Shown one piece after another: positions 12,248-22,430 of a stretch of DNA of 64,000 nt. Both the position numbers and the translations under genes were made by a program. The stretch covers positions 188,744 through 252,743 of the forward strand of contig BCHJ01000006.1 in NCBI GenBank assembly GCA_001599615.1. Direction: 5' to 3'. Source of the stretch: Thielaviopsis euricoi (taxonomy: Eukaryota > Ascomycota > Sordariomycetes > Microascales > Ceratocystidaceae). The notes beneath the pieces were generated by a model, which worked only from the letters and a program-made list of their open reading frames with translations, did not search any database and had not been told where the DNA came from. Position 1 is the stretch's first letter. Each line of letters begins with the position of its first letter.

Positions 12248-12646
12248 ACACGCAATCTTTTTCTCTTTCTCTTTTTCTTTCTCTCTTTGTTCTTTTTTTA
12301 TTGTTTTGTTTCGTTATGCATTGCACCTACTAGATTGCTCTTTCATCATCACTTTGCATTATTTATTCTACATTCTTGCATTACTCTAGCGTTTTGACTT
12401 TCATTTGGCGGTTCTGGGTCTTATTTTCATTTTGTTTCACTTTTAAATTGGCATATTATCATTCTTGTTTTTTTTTCATATTCTTTTGAGTTCTTAGATA
12501 TCATTGGTTGGCTTTTCTTCTCGTTATTTCTTGTTCGGGGCACATACTCATATAATCCATTCGCCTATATTTACTACTAATTGCATATCCATCATGGTTT
12601 TATAAACTGTATGGTGGCTAATATAATATAAATTTCATCTGTGAAT
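12248..12646. other. Convergent 3' region
   Basis: AT- and T-rich spacer between the tail-to-tail bHLH and transaldolase genes. It presumably holds both 3' UTRs and poly(A) sites. No gene is seen. Confidence 0.6.
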
Positions 12647-13891
12647 TCACTCCGCCATAATCTCCTCGATAATCGTCCGACTGTGTCTCTCTGACTTGTC
12701 GAAAAACTCCAAGGCATATGCCAACTTCTGTTTGGCTTCCTCGTCGCCCTGGATTGCCTCATCCAGTCTCTTTCCTCCATCCGCCAGAGCATCAACCTGC
12801 AGAAAGGCAACTGACGATACGTCTTCTACAGTGTCTTGGCCTTTATACGGATGCTCTCTCTTCACACCCGACGACTCTACTGCCGGTGTCTGTGCCAGAG
12901 ATATAAGCAGGCTCTGGGGAACCGTCACGCTATGGCATCCTAGGCTCCCAGCTGCCATACACTCGGCCGTTGAGAGCAGACTGGCCAGTTTGATGCGAGG
13001 CTGCTCATGTCCTGTGGTTTGATACAGATACTGGTACACAGCCCGCATCTCAGCCACACGTGATGCCATGGGGTGATCCTTGGCTGGATTATCACACTTT
13101 GGCCACACACTCGCATCAAAGTGCGCGTGAAGCTCTGTAGCAAAACAGTCAGTCATTATAACCACCAAACACTCGATAAAAGAAACACAAACCGTTGAAA
13201 TACGGGCTGACGTAATAGCACCCCGCCTGGCTAGCTGCAATAGCCTGCTCTACATTAAACAGGGTCGTGCCCAAAGTCGTGATTCCCTCCTTGTGCAGCT
13301 CCCGCCCGGCCACCATTGCAGGGCCCGTAATCGGAATCTTGATTCCATACCGATCTCTACCGATGCCGGCACGCGCCATCTCCGCGTCAATCTGATGTGC
13401 ATACGCCAATGTGGCCGCAGTATCGTACGCATCGCATGTTCGTGTCTGCAAAAACACGCGGCCAGATAGGGCAGCAAGGTTCTCCTTGCATAGTGTGGCC
13501 GCCTATACGTTGTTAGAATATCCTAGAATCCAAAATCTGACACCTGGCCGCACATTGTCCTGTGCTTAAGAATCCGTTGGTAAAAAAATACGTCAGACCT
13601 ACCACGCGTGTGTACACGGCAAGCCAATCAGCCCCCTTCCTCTCCCGGGAAATCTTCTCGATTAGCGGGCGTGTCTCAGGTCGACTGATTTCAGCGTCGA
13701 CGATGAACTGATTGCTAGTCATATCGTGGAAGGCAAAGTCCATTGACTGGATAAACTTGCCATCCATCCAATCAATGTCAACGTCCACTTATATGGTCAG
13801 CCTAGTCCAATTCACAAGAATAGAGATACTCACGCGCCTCCTCCAGAGCCTGGAGCTTATTCTTCCCCGTCATGCCTTGGTTTGTTTCCAT
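12647..13891 (-). CDS. Transaldolase-family enzyme with FSA-like active-site motif
   Basis: A class I aldolase or transaldolase TIM-barrel protein, probably cytosolic and acting on pentose-phosphate or related sugar phosphates. Four exons, 13891-13834, 13787-13603, 13502-13193 and 13134-12647, give 346 residues, close to the usual 320-345. Visible motifs: VDIDWMD near residue 23; DMTSNQFIV near 45, at the position of the usual DATTNPSLI; and RYGIKIPITG with the candidate Schiff-base lysine at about K136. Next comes EGITTLGTTLFNVEQAIAA and then AGCYYVSPYFN. The KIPIT...EGI.TLGT...AG...VSPY pattern resembles bacterial fructose-6-phosphate aldolase/TalC more than classical TAL1, whose lysine motif is usually IKIAST. 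The NP pair after TSN is NQ here. A C-terminal helix-rich segment ends in EEIMAE. The reaction (transaldolase or F6P aldolase) is not settled by sequence. Intron branch points are TCTAAC or TGACT. Confidence 0.85.
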
Positions 13892-14215
13892 GGTACTAGC
13901 TGCTTAATTGTTCTCTTGATTAATCGCTTTTTGATTATAGACTCGAGATATTCCTTTCTGAAGGAGTCCAAAGAAAGAAACCCTCTCTTCCTTATAAACC
14001 CCACGTCGGTCGACTGTCATCCGAGCTTTGTCGCTCCTTCTGTCCAACAACTTGGTCAGATGACCTCTTACATATTTCCGCATTTCGGCTGAATTGCACT
14101 TTCCATTTTCTTTTTTAGGTTACACTTCCTGATATTTCAATCATACTTCTGGCAATCGCTCTTGATAATAGTGTGATTAATATTTCTCAATTTACCCCAA
14201 CCCGTAGCCGATCCA
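13892..14215. other. Short tandem intergenic region
   Basis: This lies between the 3' end of the NLR gene and the transaldolase start, both on the minus strand. It must hold the NLR terminator and the transaldolase promoter. No other feature is seen. Confidence 0.6.
13992..13998 (-). promoter_or_regulatory. Possible TATA element of the transaldolase gene
   Basis: The minus strand reads TTTATAA about 100 nt upstream of the start codon, a plausible core-promoter position. Confidence 0.4.
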
Positions 14216-17200
14216 TCAAAACTTTTCAACTCTCAATTCCGGCACCGCCAACGACGGTTCACTGCTGGCAAATTCTTTAGTTATGTTCTTTTGCCAAGCA
14301 TCAACCGTAATGTGCGTCCCATTGTTCAACAGAACGTTGTCCTTTTCCAGCTGCTGCATCGCCCCTTTGCGCTCCTCTATATACTGCATTCTATGTATCC
14401 TGTGGCATCTCACGAAATACGCCTGGCCCTTTTCCACCTGCTTGAGACACTCTGCATGCAGTACTGTCTTACCCACACAATCCAGGCACACGTACATCCC
14501 CACAAGTGAGTCCACAGTAGCCGCACATTGGCTACAGTGAATGACAAAGTCCGGTGCATCTGAACCCTCCTTCTCTTTCGATCCGCCGCCCAGTTTGCTA
14601 TCCCCTTGAAGTTTGATAGGGTTGCGATTAAGCCTGTACGAGCGAATCAGTTTGACTCGTGGCCCGTAATACTCTAGCGATGCTTCACTCAGCTCGTCAT
14701 CTAGCTCTGGCTTGATGTCGCGATGCCTGATCTTGGTATGTCTCGGCTCGTGCTGCAACTCACAACTACTAATGCTCGACGTGTCTTCGGAGTCACAGTC
14801 TGAGGACGCGGTACTTTCGGTCTCGCTCAGGGATGACTGTGAATTGCAGTCTGCCTTGCACGAATCTTCCGTATTAGGTAGACAACTCTCTGGCAGGTTG
14901 ATTTTCATACGCTGATGTTGCAATTGCTTCTTCATATCCCACGCCAGCATCTCGTACGCAATGTGGAGATTCTCGGTCTCGCCAAAAGCCGCAAACATGT
15001 TGGCCAGGCCCCGGTACGCTGGGCAATCGTTCCATGGATCTTCGTCCCTAAGAATCTCCAAGTACGGCTTCGCACGGCTGCAGAATAGGTTGCGCTGGTC
15101 GTCTTGAAGCTTATACCGCACACGCAAAAAGGCAAGCAGCGCGTCATCATCAAGTTGACCATTGCTCATCATCATTTTCTGGTCCAGCTGCATGATTTTC
15201 TGCTTGTAAGTCAGCACAATGTCTGACCTTTTCTCTGATTGCGCTTGAATTATAAGCTTATAACACGCCGTGAGATATAGTGACTGGATCTGCCAGAGAA
15301 TATCTTTCATGTCCGTTTCATGACCGTGAGGCGTGTTTGCGCCCACAATGATGTCGAAAACACTAACGATTGCGACCCAGTCCGGCTTGGCAAAGGATGA
15401 CAGAAAGACGGCGTGGGTGTACTCAAATTGGAATATCTTGGTGGACATGGTCTTTGGCTGCTGTCTGAGCAAACTGCTGGTCAACGTGAAATCTTCAAGC
15501 AGTTTCTGGCTGTCATCCTTAAAGATTCGTGCCAGGGCGTTGCCCAGGTTGACTTCGGGGTTGCTGCAAATGGTTGCGAGAAAGTCGGGGAAGCTGAGTT
15601 CGCCAACATGCGCCGTCTTGACTTGAAAGTCTGGAGCCAAAAGCGAATCGTTCATAGCGGCCCTGGTCACAACGACATCCTTGGTCGGCTCCTTGCAAGC
15701 ATGTTGCCGGAACACGTTCATGATATCCATCGCCTTGTCGTGCATCTGGTTGCGGTCCAGCCAGTCAAGAATGTCAACCATCAGCTCTGCCGTCTCCTGC
15801 TGCGGATATACCTGCGCCATTTTGACGAAGCACTCAGCGGCCTTGCCAGTAGAATTTTCCCATAGCGCCCAAAATTTTCCCATTTTTTGCAAGATCTTGC
15901 TGGCTGCACTCCGGCCCTCTGGAGAGGGGTTCTTAGCCAGGTCTTTTTCTAAGTTCGCGTAGGCATTCTCGAGTTTTTCAATGTGCTCTTTGGGGTCTTG
16001 AGAGAGCTGCGACAGCGTGCACATAGCTCTCCAGTTTCTCGGATCTTTGACAAGCGCTTTATCAGCACATTCCCGAACGAAGTTCATGGGAATCTCAGAG
16101 CTGTATGCGACTTGGGCGACATAAGCCACCTGGCTCTCCCACGTACTCTCGTCGATGTCACATCCTGCAACAAGGTCGCGACAATACTTGACTATGGACC
16201 CAAACTCCTCCAAGGTTGGGTGCCAGAAACTCGTGGTGACTGATTTTGACTGATCTTGATCGTCCTTGGCATCTACCGCAGGCTGGTCCATCTGGAGATT
16301 CAGAGAGTTAGTCATTTTGTTAAGTACCATTTGGAAGATAACAGACTTACCGGAGAGTACAGGGCTCGTAAAAATACAAGGCCTTGTTGCATCAGCAAGT
16401 CGTTGGCAAACTGCTTTTTCAAGAACATCACGTGTGTGTAGTACTCGGCAACTGGTTTGAACAGAATCATTCTCAGATTCCTGTCAGACAACTGGGCCTC
16501 CGAAGCAAAGCACTCCTTGAACAGCATTGATCCCTTGATAAGCTGGTTCACGTCGTCGTCTCTCATCAATTCTCGAAGAAGACTAATTCCCGAGTCGCGT
16601 AAAACCCATGGACCCCAATAGAACGGTATAGACTGTTTCGGTGGGTTGGAAGTCTCTGAATGTTGATTTGGACTACCCAGACCAGAAGTAAACAGGTTGA
16701 CCACTGCTTCCGGCGTCGAAAACAAATCCAGTAACAGTTTACCCATGGATTCTTTTAGCACAGGGTCAGCCTTGCCTAGATTTACCGCCTGCAGGTGGTC
16801 GAAAAGATTGGCCGCGGCGTACTTGTTCAGCAGCGGCTTCGGCTCTTGCTTTGAGTACAGGATAAGTCCCGAAGCACAACGCATCGCCAGGTGCAAATGG
16901 GAGTTTTCAGGGTCGTTGAAAATAGCACCGTCTTTTGCCTTCAGCTTCTGCTCAAAGAAACTTTCAAACTCAAAGCCATCGTAGATGTCTGGCGGACAAA
17001 CATTCTTGAGGTAATGCCGCAGCATCTTCACCTGGCTTGGCTCAACCGGCTGGCTACCGCGACCGGAAGCGAGAATCGCAGATTTTCGCGGAATGTAGTT
17101 GGGGGTATCATCGTCGCGGAACTTTATGGCCGAAGATGCGACATCAAACACAAACAGTCGGTACTTTTCCTCAATCCGCTCAGCCAAAGTCGTCAGGCTC

Positions 17201-19355
17201 TCGACGCGGAGGTTTTCATCCGTGCTCTTTCTGGTACTCAGCGTGAGGCTTTTGCGCAGTTCCGGCATGCGCAGTCGCAAATCAATGGCTTCTTCAGATT
17301 GTTCTGGGGAGAGTCGGCAGTGTGCGGAGACAGCCCAAAGCACTAGTTCATTGATCTCAACAATCTCGGCTTTGGAGCACTGCTTGTTCAGGGATTCGAT
17401 CTCTTCCAAAATACGGTCGGCTTTGCTCTTCTTCAGACTGTCTAGCAGCCAGTTGATTTCGTCGACCTGGTCGGTTTTGCCGATGCTTTCGAGGATATTT
17501 TCCAGTTGATGCCAGTCGTCAATGCCACTGCTCAGCACACTTTTGACTTTGTTGCGGGTTTTCTGTACAATCTCGCGACTCGTGTCCTGCAAATGAAGCA
17601 TTGAGTCGAGCTTGGTCGAGATGAAGATGTCGATGTCATCTTGGTTAAACTGCTTGATCGAAAGGCGTTGTATTTCCGTTTGCGCCTTATCCATCACGGA
17701 AAACAACTTTTCGGAGCCACTGATGAGGATGTGAATCTTGTGTCGCAATTTGGAAGATTTGAAGGCCTTCAGAATGGGAACCAGGCCATGGGATGCCTGC
17801 TCTTCTCTCATGACATTTGTGAGACCATCCAGAACGAGATAAAAGTCCGCCTGCATATCATTGATTTCCAAATTACCCAACAGGAGCTTGGTAATCATTT
17901 CGGTAGCATTGTCGAATCGGTGGTAATGGTTGACTTTGCAGATTGTGCCAGCAGACTTGCGAAATGCCATATCCGCGGTAGCCAGCTGCCAGATGAGAGA
18001 AGCAACAGCCATATCGAGCGGCTTTTGATGTTGGGTCTTGCGCCGAGTCGATGCACTATCACCATCTTTCTCGTCAGACTTGTCGATAGATACACAGGCC
18101 ACAACCTTTCTGTTGGTTCCATCCATGGACGGGGAGCGAAGTCGATGAACAATGTCTGCGCATAGGAAGGTCTTGCCGCTTCCTGTAGGGCCTTCGAGTC
18201 CAATGATGTTGTCCTGATAACTGTCGCCAAGCTTCATACCGCAATCCATCCAGCTCTTGAGTAGGGTGTTCGCTTCGATCCATTTTCCGGTATCAGGGTT
18301 CCTGACATTGTTGACCCATGTCTCCGTGCCGCGCACCATATCCTTTTGATCCGAGACATCAAGCGCTCTCATCAGGGCTGCCCTCCATTCGCGGACCTTC
18401 AGTTCCTCCGATGATTGCTTGGCCATGGCATCGACACGGTCACAAAGTTTCAAAGTGGTACCATGGTGTTCAGCCACCTGGGCCGACACGTTCGTGACGC
18501 TCTCGTACATCTTGGCTTGCACCATATGCGTCTCTTCCGAAAGAAGCTTTTCCATTTGATGGAGAAGTTCTGTACCCAAGTTCTCTTTGAAAAAAGTATC
18601 TTTCAAAGCAGCAGCAACCCGACCACGCCTCCGGTCCATGGAACTGATGTAGTTGCAGATTCTGGCGAAAAGGCTCAGATGTTTAACTGCGATAGCTTTG
18701 ATTTTCGGGTCCATGACTTCGAGGCTCGGGCCGTAACAGCTTACTCGCGACAAGAACCCATTGGCTTTGTCCCAGAGATTAACGATGTCACTCAGCAGAT
18801 CCTTGGAGTAAGTCACAAAACACTTCATCATCATATTTATAACGTTGAAGCAGACACTGCTGGCCGGATAGGCCTAACAAGGTTAGCACTATCATTATAT
18901 AAGTAGCTGAGGATTCAGATTATGTTGTCACTTACAACGCCCGCAATTTCAATGGCCATTTTTCCAATCTCCATGATGCATGTCAGGGTCCGGTTGAACA
19001 CTTTCGTCGCCTGTGTGGCACTTGGAAATTGTCCTGTGATAAACTTGAATTTCTTTAACTGTTGGTCAAACGACTTTGCAAGACTTTCAAAATCGATTGA
19101 TTTGTTAACCGGATTTTTGGTCTGTCCCGACATGTCCAAGAAGATGCCCTCAAGATATTTCACTTCCTGATGAAACTCCGCCTTGTATAGCTTCATGTTG
19201 TACCCAGGTAGTTTAGGATCGGTAGATGTTTGGGTCTGGTGTTCTGAGGGATGGCCTTTCGGGGTTTGGGGCTGAGACCCCGATGCTTTGTCCTTGTGGC
19301 TCCCCATCGGCATGGACTTGGTAGAGTTTGAACTGAATATCTGACTGTGTTTCAT
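14216..19355 (-). CDS. NLR-like STAND protein: Goodbye domain, NACHT P-loop NTPase, helical repeats, zinc finger
   Basis: A large signal-transducing NTPase of the type fungi use in non-self recognition or programmed cell death. Three exons, 19355-18936, 18873-16351 and 16291-14216, join in phase 0 and give 1672 residues. Both introns have CTAAC branch points, so the two long frames are one gene. Residues about 55-220 match the fungal STAND N-terminal Goodbye domain (ITGQFPSATQA, then LLSDIVNLWDKANGFLSR). Walker A is GPTGSGKT at 368-375 and the Walker B-like strand is FYLVLDG near 484-490. Residues about 620-960 are helical. Exon 3 starts with a TPR-like helical region (about 1000-1350), then an acidic linker. 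Residues 1566-1616 form a ZZ-like zinc finger with pairs HCSQC and VCLDC, then HAEC and RCHRIH. Function as an immune or heterokaryon receptor is inference; ligand and output are unknown. The repeats are diverged, not the near-identical type seen in HET-E. Confidence 0.9.
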
Positions 19356-19953
19356 AGGACTTGTAAATGTTAATTCGGAATGATCCCGATGCGAGTCCTC
19401 ATAGTCTATTGAATGCCATAACTTACTTTGTACTGCTCAAAATTCCCGTGTATCACTAGAGTTGATGTCCGGAAAGAACAAGAGAACGCCAATCCAGCGA
19501 CGCATCTTGAAGAAATACCATCAGCTCAGATAAGAAAACCCCGCTTTCAGCCTGATGAATCTTGAGTGTGCTGGCTTCGTGATACCGGTTTTCTCGGTTT
19601 CGAGGTTGGTTTTAAGCGACCGTCTTCCATTGGTTGGTTATTACATCGAGGTTTAATGGTCGTGTAAGCTGCATACAAGCTTGCATAGCGAAAAGTGGAA
19701 ATATTGTCGATTTTGGATGGGACAGCGGCAGAGACAGTGGTAGCAAATGCATGATAAACAACCGGGCAGAACGGGAATAACAAAGGTTTGTGCGCCTGGC
19801 AGAGCAGATCAAAGGAAGAAAAGGCTTGTTTGGTGAAAATAACAAAAAAGAAACTAATGGTGGGTGGGCTCTACTTCCCTCCCGCAATCGTGACAGAGGG
19901 AGCTTCTCACGGAAACTGCCGTGACACTTGCTCTTGGCATCAAAAAGGTATGT
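19356..19953. other. NLR upstream region
   Basis: About 600 nt between the NLR start and the tRNA 3' end, probably the NLR promoter and leader. No other gene is seen. Confidence 0.5.
19942..19946 (-). terminator. Pol III terminator of tRNA-Leu
   Basis: A run of five T on the minus strand lies 8 nt after the discriminator base of the tRNA, as expected for RNA polymerase III termination. Confidence 0.7.
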
Positions 19954-20056
19954 TGACAAGAACGAGATTCGAACTCGCGCGGATTGCTCCACTGCGAAGC
20001 TATTCCTGGTGGGATAAGCCTGAACACAGCGCCTTAGACCGCTCGGCCATCTTGCC
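19954..20056 (-). tRNA. tRNA-Leu (anticodon CAG), with intron
   Basis: The minus strand folds into a class II tRNA. The acceptor stem pairs GGCAAGA with TCTTGTC, followed by discriminator A. The D-arm is TGGCCGAGCGG-type with GGTC. The anticodon stem is CTGTG with CGCAG, and anticodon CAG sits at 20022-20020. There is a long variable arm (GGA/TCC), and the T-arm is GCGAG-TTCGAAT-CTCGT. A 21-nt intron at 20018-19998 interrupts the anticodon loop one base after the anticodon, the canonical nuclear tRNA position. The mature length is 82 nt before CCA addition. The internal A and B boxes are intact. Confidence 0.95.
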
Positions 20057-21151
20057 TGATGCTGACGGCTATCTCCTTAGCAACATATATAGACTTTTGA
20101 CGTGGCCAATAAAAAGTGCAGAAGCCTCAGCCTGCTCCCATCATGATGCATTGTTATCTCTCACAATTAACACTGATGTAGCCAGCCTGCTCACTGTCGT
20201 TATGCAGTGTTACCAACACTACCAATCTGCAACATGCATTTGGGTGCCAAAGGAAGCCTCGGTATATGCAGCCCAACCCTGGTCGGTTTGCTTCACCGAG
20301 TCACGTGAGAGGTCCACATTGTGGGTCTTCAAAATTTGATATTTATCCATACCCACGATCTCAGCAAACTTGAAGTAAAACTTCTCTCATTCTGTTTCGC
20401 CTCCTCAACAGCCTTCATAATCAATCGGCGATCTCAGATTCAGCATTTATCTGCCCGTGAAAAAGGAAAGAAAAAAAAAACCGCGCACTTTGCATGGATC
20501 ATAATTCGGATTCACTGCTCTGGGTTTTTATTCGTCTTTCATGGCTGGCTGCAATCTGCTTCAGGTCCCTGGTTAGCTTCGAGAAAAAAAGACAAAAAAA
20601 AAAAACAGTAACTCACGTAGTCGACCGGTTCTAAATTGGGCTTTTGATCTTCCTTTCACATCAATTGGCTCTCATTCGTTCCGAAGATTGAATTCCATTG
20701 TCCATAACAAGCCGGCGGTTTTACTAGAATTTCCTGTAAGGCTTTTTGTGTAGCTTCCTTCGCGGAGGCTGTGGTCAAACATTTTATAAAAGAAAATATA
20801 CTTCTTTGTCATTGCATACGTCTTCACGTTTCTATACTCAACGGCACAAACTTAGAGGTAGAAGAGGTAGACCGAATCGTTGGATCCTGACTACCGTGAT
20901 TTTATTATGCTGAAACAAAGACTAAGCAGCCCATACCCATTTCTCGAAGGTGAGAGTATATGAAGAAGCTAGGATAGCCTCTGTCTTGCGGCTTCAGGCA
21001 CTCTAAAATATTTTTTGTGTTTTTCTGGGGGTAGTTCTTCTGAAATGATGGATTATTTGAAGTTTGTTCTTCAACTGGGTCGTTGGTTAAGCGGTGCAAG
21101 GAGCAATACCGTGCCCGGATAAATAATAACCAATGAAAAATCGCCCCAGCA

Positions 21152-21370
21152 TCAGAGCCGTCCATCAGATAGGTAGTTTGTGAAATGAAAATGACTGTCC
21201 AATGACCATTGGCATAATGAATCAAAGGAAGCTGTATGATGGGTAAAAACAACGCTCTTTGTGACTTCTTGCGCTGAAAAGGAATAAATAAGCATACCAC
21301 AGTCCAAACATCGGAAACGGCCCGGATCGTAAATATACTTAGCCGTCAAGTCATGGCCGTTGAAAGACAT
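21152..21370 (-). CDS. Putative small protein with CxxC...H...C motif (low confidence)
   Basis: A 72-codon ORF begins at ATG 21370. It reads MSFNGHDLTAKYIYDPGRF and then RCLDCGM, followed about 20 residues later by THHTASFDSLC. The spacing C-x2-C-x19-H-x7-C (or x20-H-x6-C) is loosely like a BIR zinc finger, whose usual spacing is C-x2-C-x16-H-x6-C, but the conserved BIR tryptophan and glycine are not clear. A GT just after the CxxCG (GTATGC) and an ACAG 66 nt later could define an in-frame intron that would remove the His. An overlapping 131-codon frame also exists, so the true product is uncertain. A hairpin palindrome spans the start codon. Confidence 0.2.
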   Translation of the reverse strand: MSFNGHDLTAKYIYDPGRFRCLDCGMLIYSFSAQEVTKSVVFTHHTASFDSLCQWSLDSHFHFTNYLSDGRL

Positions 21371-21403
21371 GATACTTCCGGTTGCGGGACGGAAGTTATC
21401 ATG
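21368..21403. repeat. Near-perfect inverted repeat (hairpin), 13-bp arms
   Basis: CATGATACTTCCG at 21368-21380 is followed by a 9-nt loop and then CGGAAGTTATCATG at 21390-21403. The right arm is the reverse complement of the left with one extra T. It overlaps the start codon of the small minus-strand ORF. It could be a dimeric factor site or a small-element terminus. Confidence 0.8.
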
Positions 21404-22430
21404 ATAAAAAAGACTTTGACGGCAGGAAAGGGCCGATATGGTTCGAAGGGTTGAAAGGATTGGCTGCGAAAAAAAACAACGCTCTCAGAAGATCAAAGAA
21501 AAAGAAACGCGGAAAAGAAAATAAGAAAAAAAAAGAAAAGACGAAACGCCGAGCCCAAACCAGCCGATCCAGAAAACCCAAAAACTCCAGCGCACATCCA
21601 GGTTGTGCACCTAAGAGTAAATCGTGAATATCAAGAAAAGAAACCAAATATCAACACCAATAGCCAGGGATAACGCCATGGAATGTCCAAACTCCGAGAA
21701 GAAAAAAAAAAAAGAAGAAGCCCCCAAGTGCGAGGAAAACGCCGACAAAAAAGAACCACCCAGGTTGACAAGGCAGAAAATAAATATGCCGTTGCAAGAA
21801 ATCGCGGGGGTCTCAGGAAAATGGATAAAGAGAAACGAGACGCAGAAACTGATGAACTGGGAATGAAGCAGATGTGTGACTGCAAAGTAAAAGAATGAAA
21901 CCCATTATATACGCAGTGTCATGAGACAGGACCCCAAAAGAGTCTGTATCAATCTTCACAAAATCGAGAACAAAGAAGTGCAGGAGCTGGTTACACGCAT
22001 GAGGGTGATAAAGAAGTTGGAAGAAAAAAAAAGAGTAATGGCGGAGAACGGAGGAAATAGAGAGAAAATAACATAATGGTACAAAAGTATAGGGATAAGA
22101 ATGATTGTGCCGGCAAGATAAAGGGATTAGAAAAGGAAAAGAAAAAAAAGAAAATAGAAAAAAGAAAACAAAAATAACAATAGTGATAAAAATATGTCGA
22201 AAAGATAAAGAGGAGGAAACTTCATCGAGAGAAACAACTTGCTGTGGTGCTGAATTGAACAAAGAAAGAATCAGCGACGAGTGGTATCCAATGCCAACAA
22301 AGCAGAGTACAACAGAGAAACAGAGTAAGGAAAAAAAAAAGATGAAAAAGGAGAAGCTGAAGTTAGGCAAGCATCCTGACCTCGAATCTGGTGAAAACAA
22401 GGTCAAGTTTCAAAGCGCTGCGTAACAGTT

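Larger units (their letters stand above)
20057..22430. other. Spacer between tRNA-Leu and DHH1
   Basis: About 2.4 kb without a confident gene. It holds one small ORF with a zinc-binding-like motif (21370-21152), a hairpin palindrome over its ATG, and an A-rich plus strand from 21450 to 22350 that corresponds to the T-rich 3' UTR side of DHH1. Plus-strand frames in that stretch are Lys/Glu-rich artefacts of the A-rich composition. Confidence 0.5.

Noticed and set aside
16283..16352. Reading the NLR region as two separate genes (break near 16.3 kb)
   Set aside because: A consensus GTAAGT donor, a GACTAAC branch point and a CCAG acceptor join the two frames in phase, and no promoter-like gap is present.
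22105..22425. Lys/Glu-rich plus-strand ORF
   Set aside because: It is the A-rich complement of the DHH1 3' UTR; composition alone explains the open frame.
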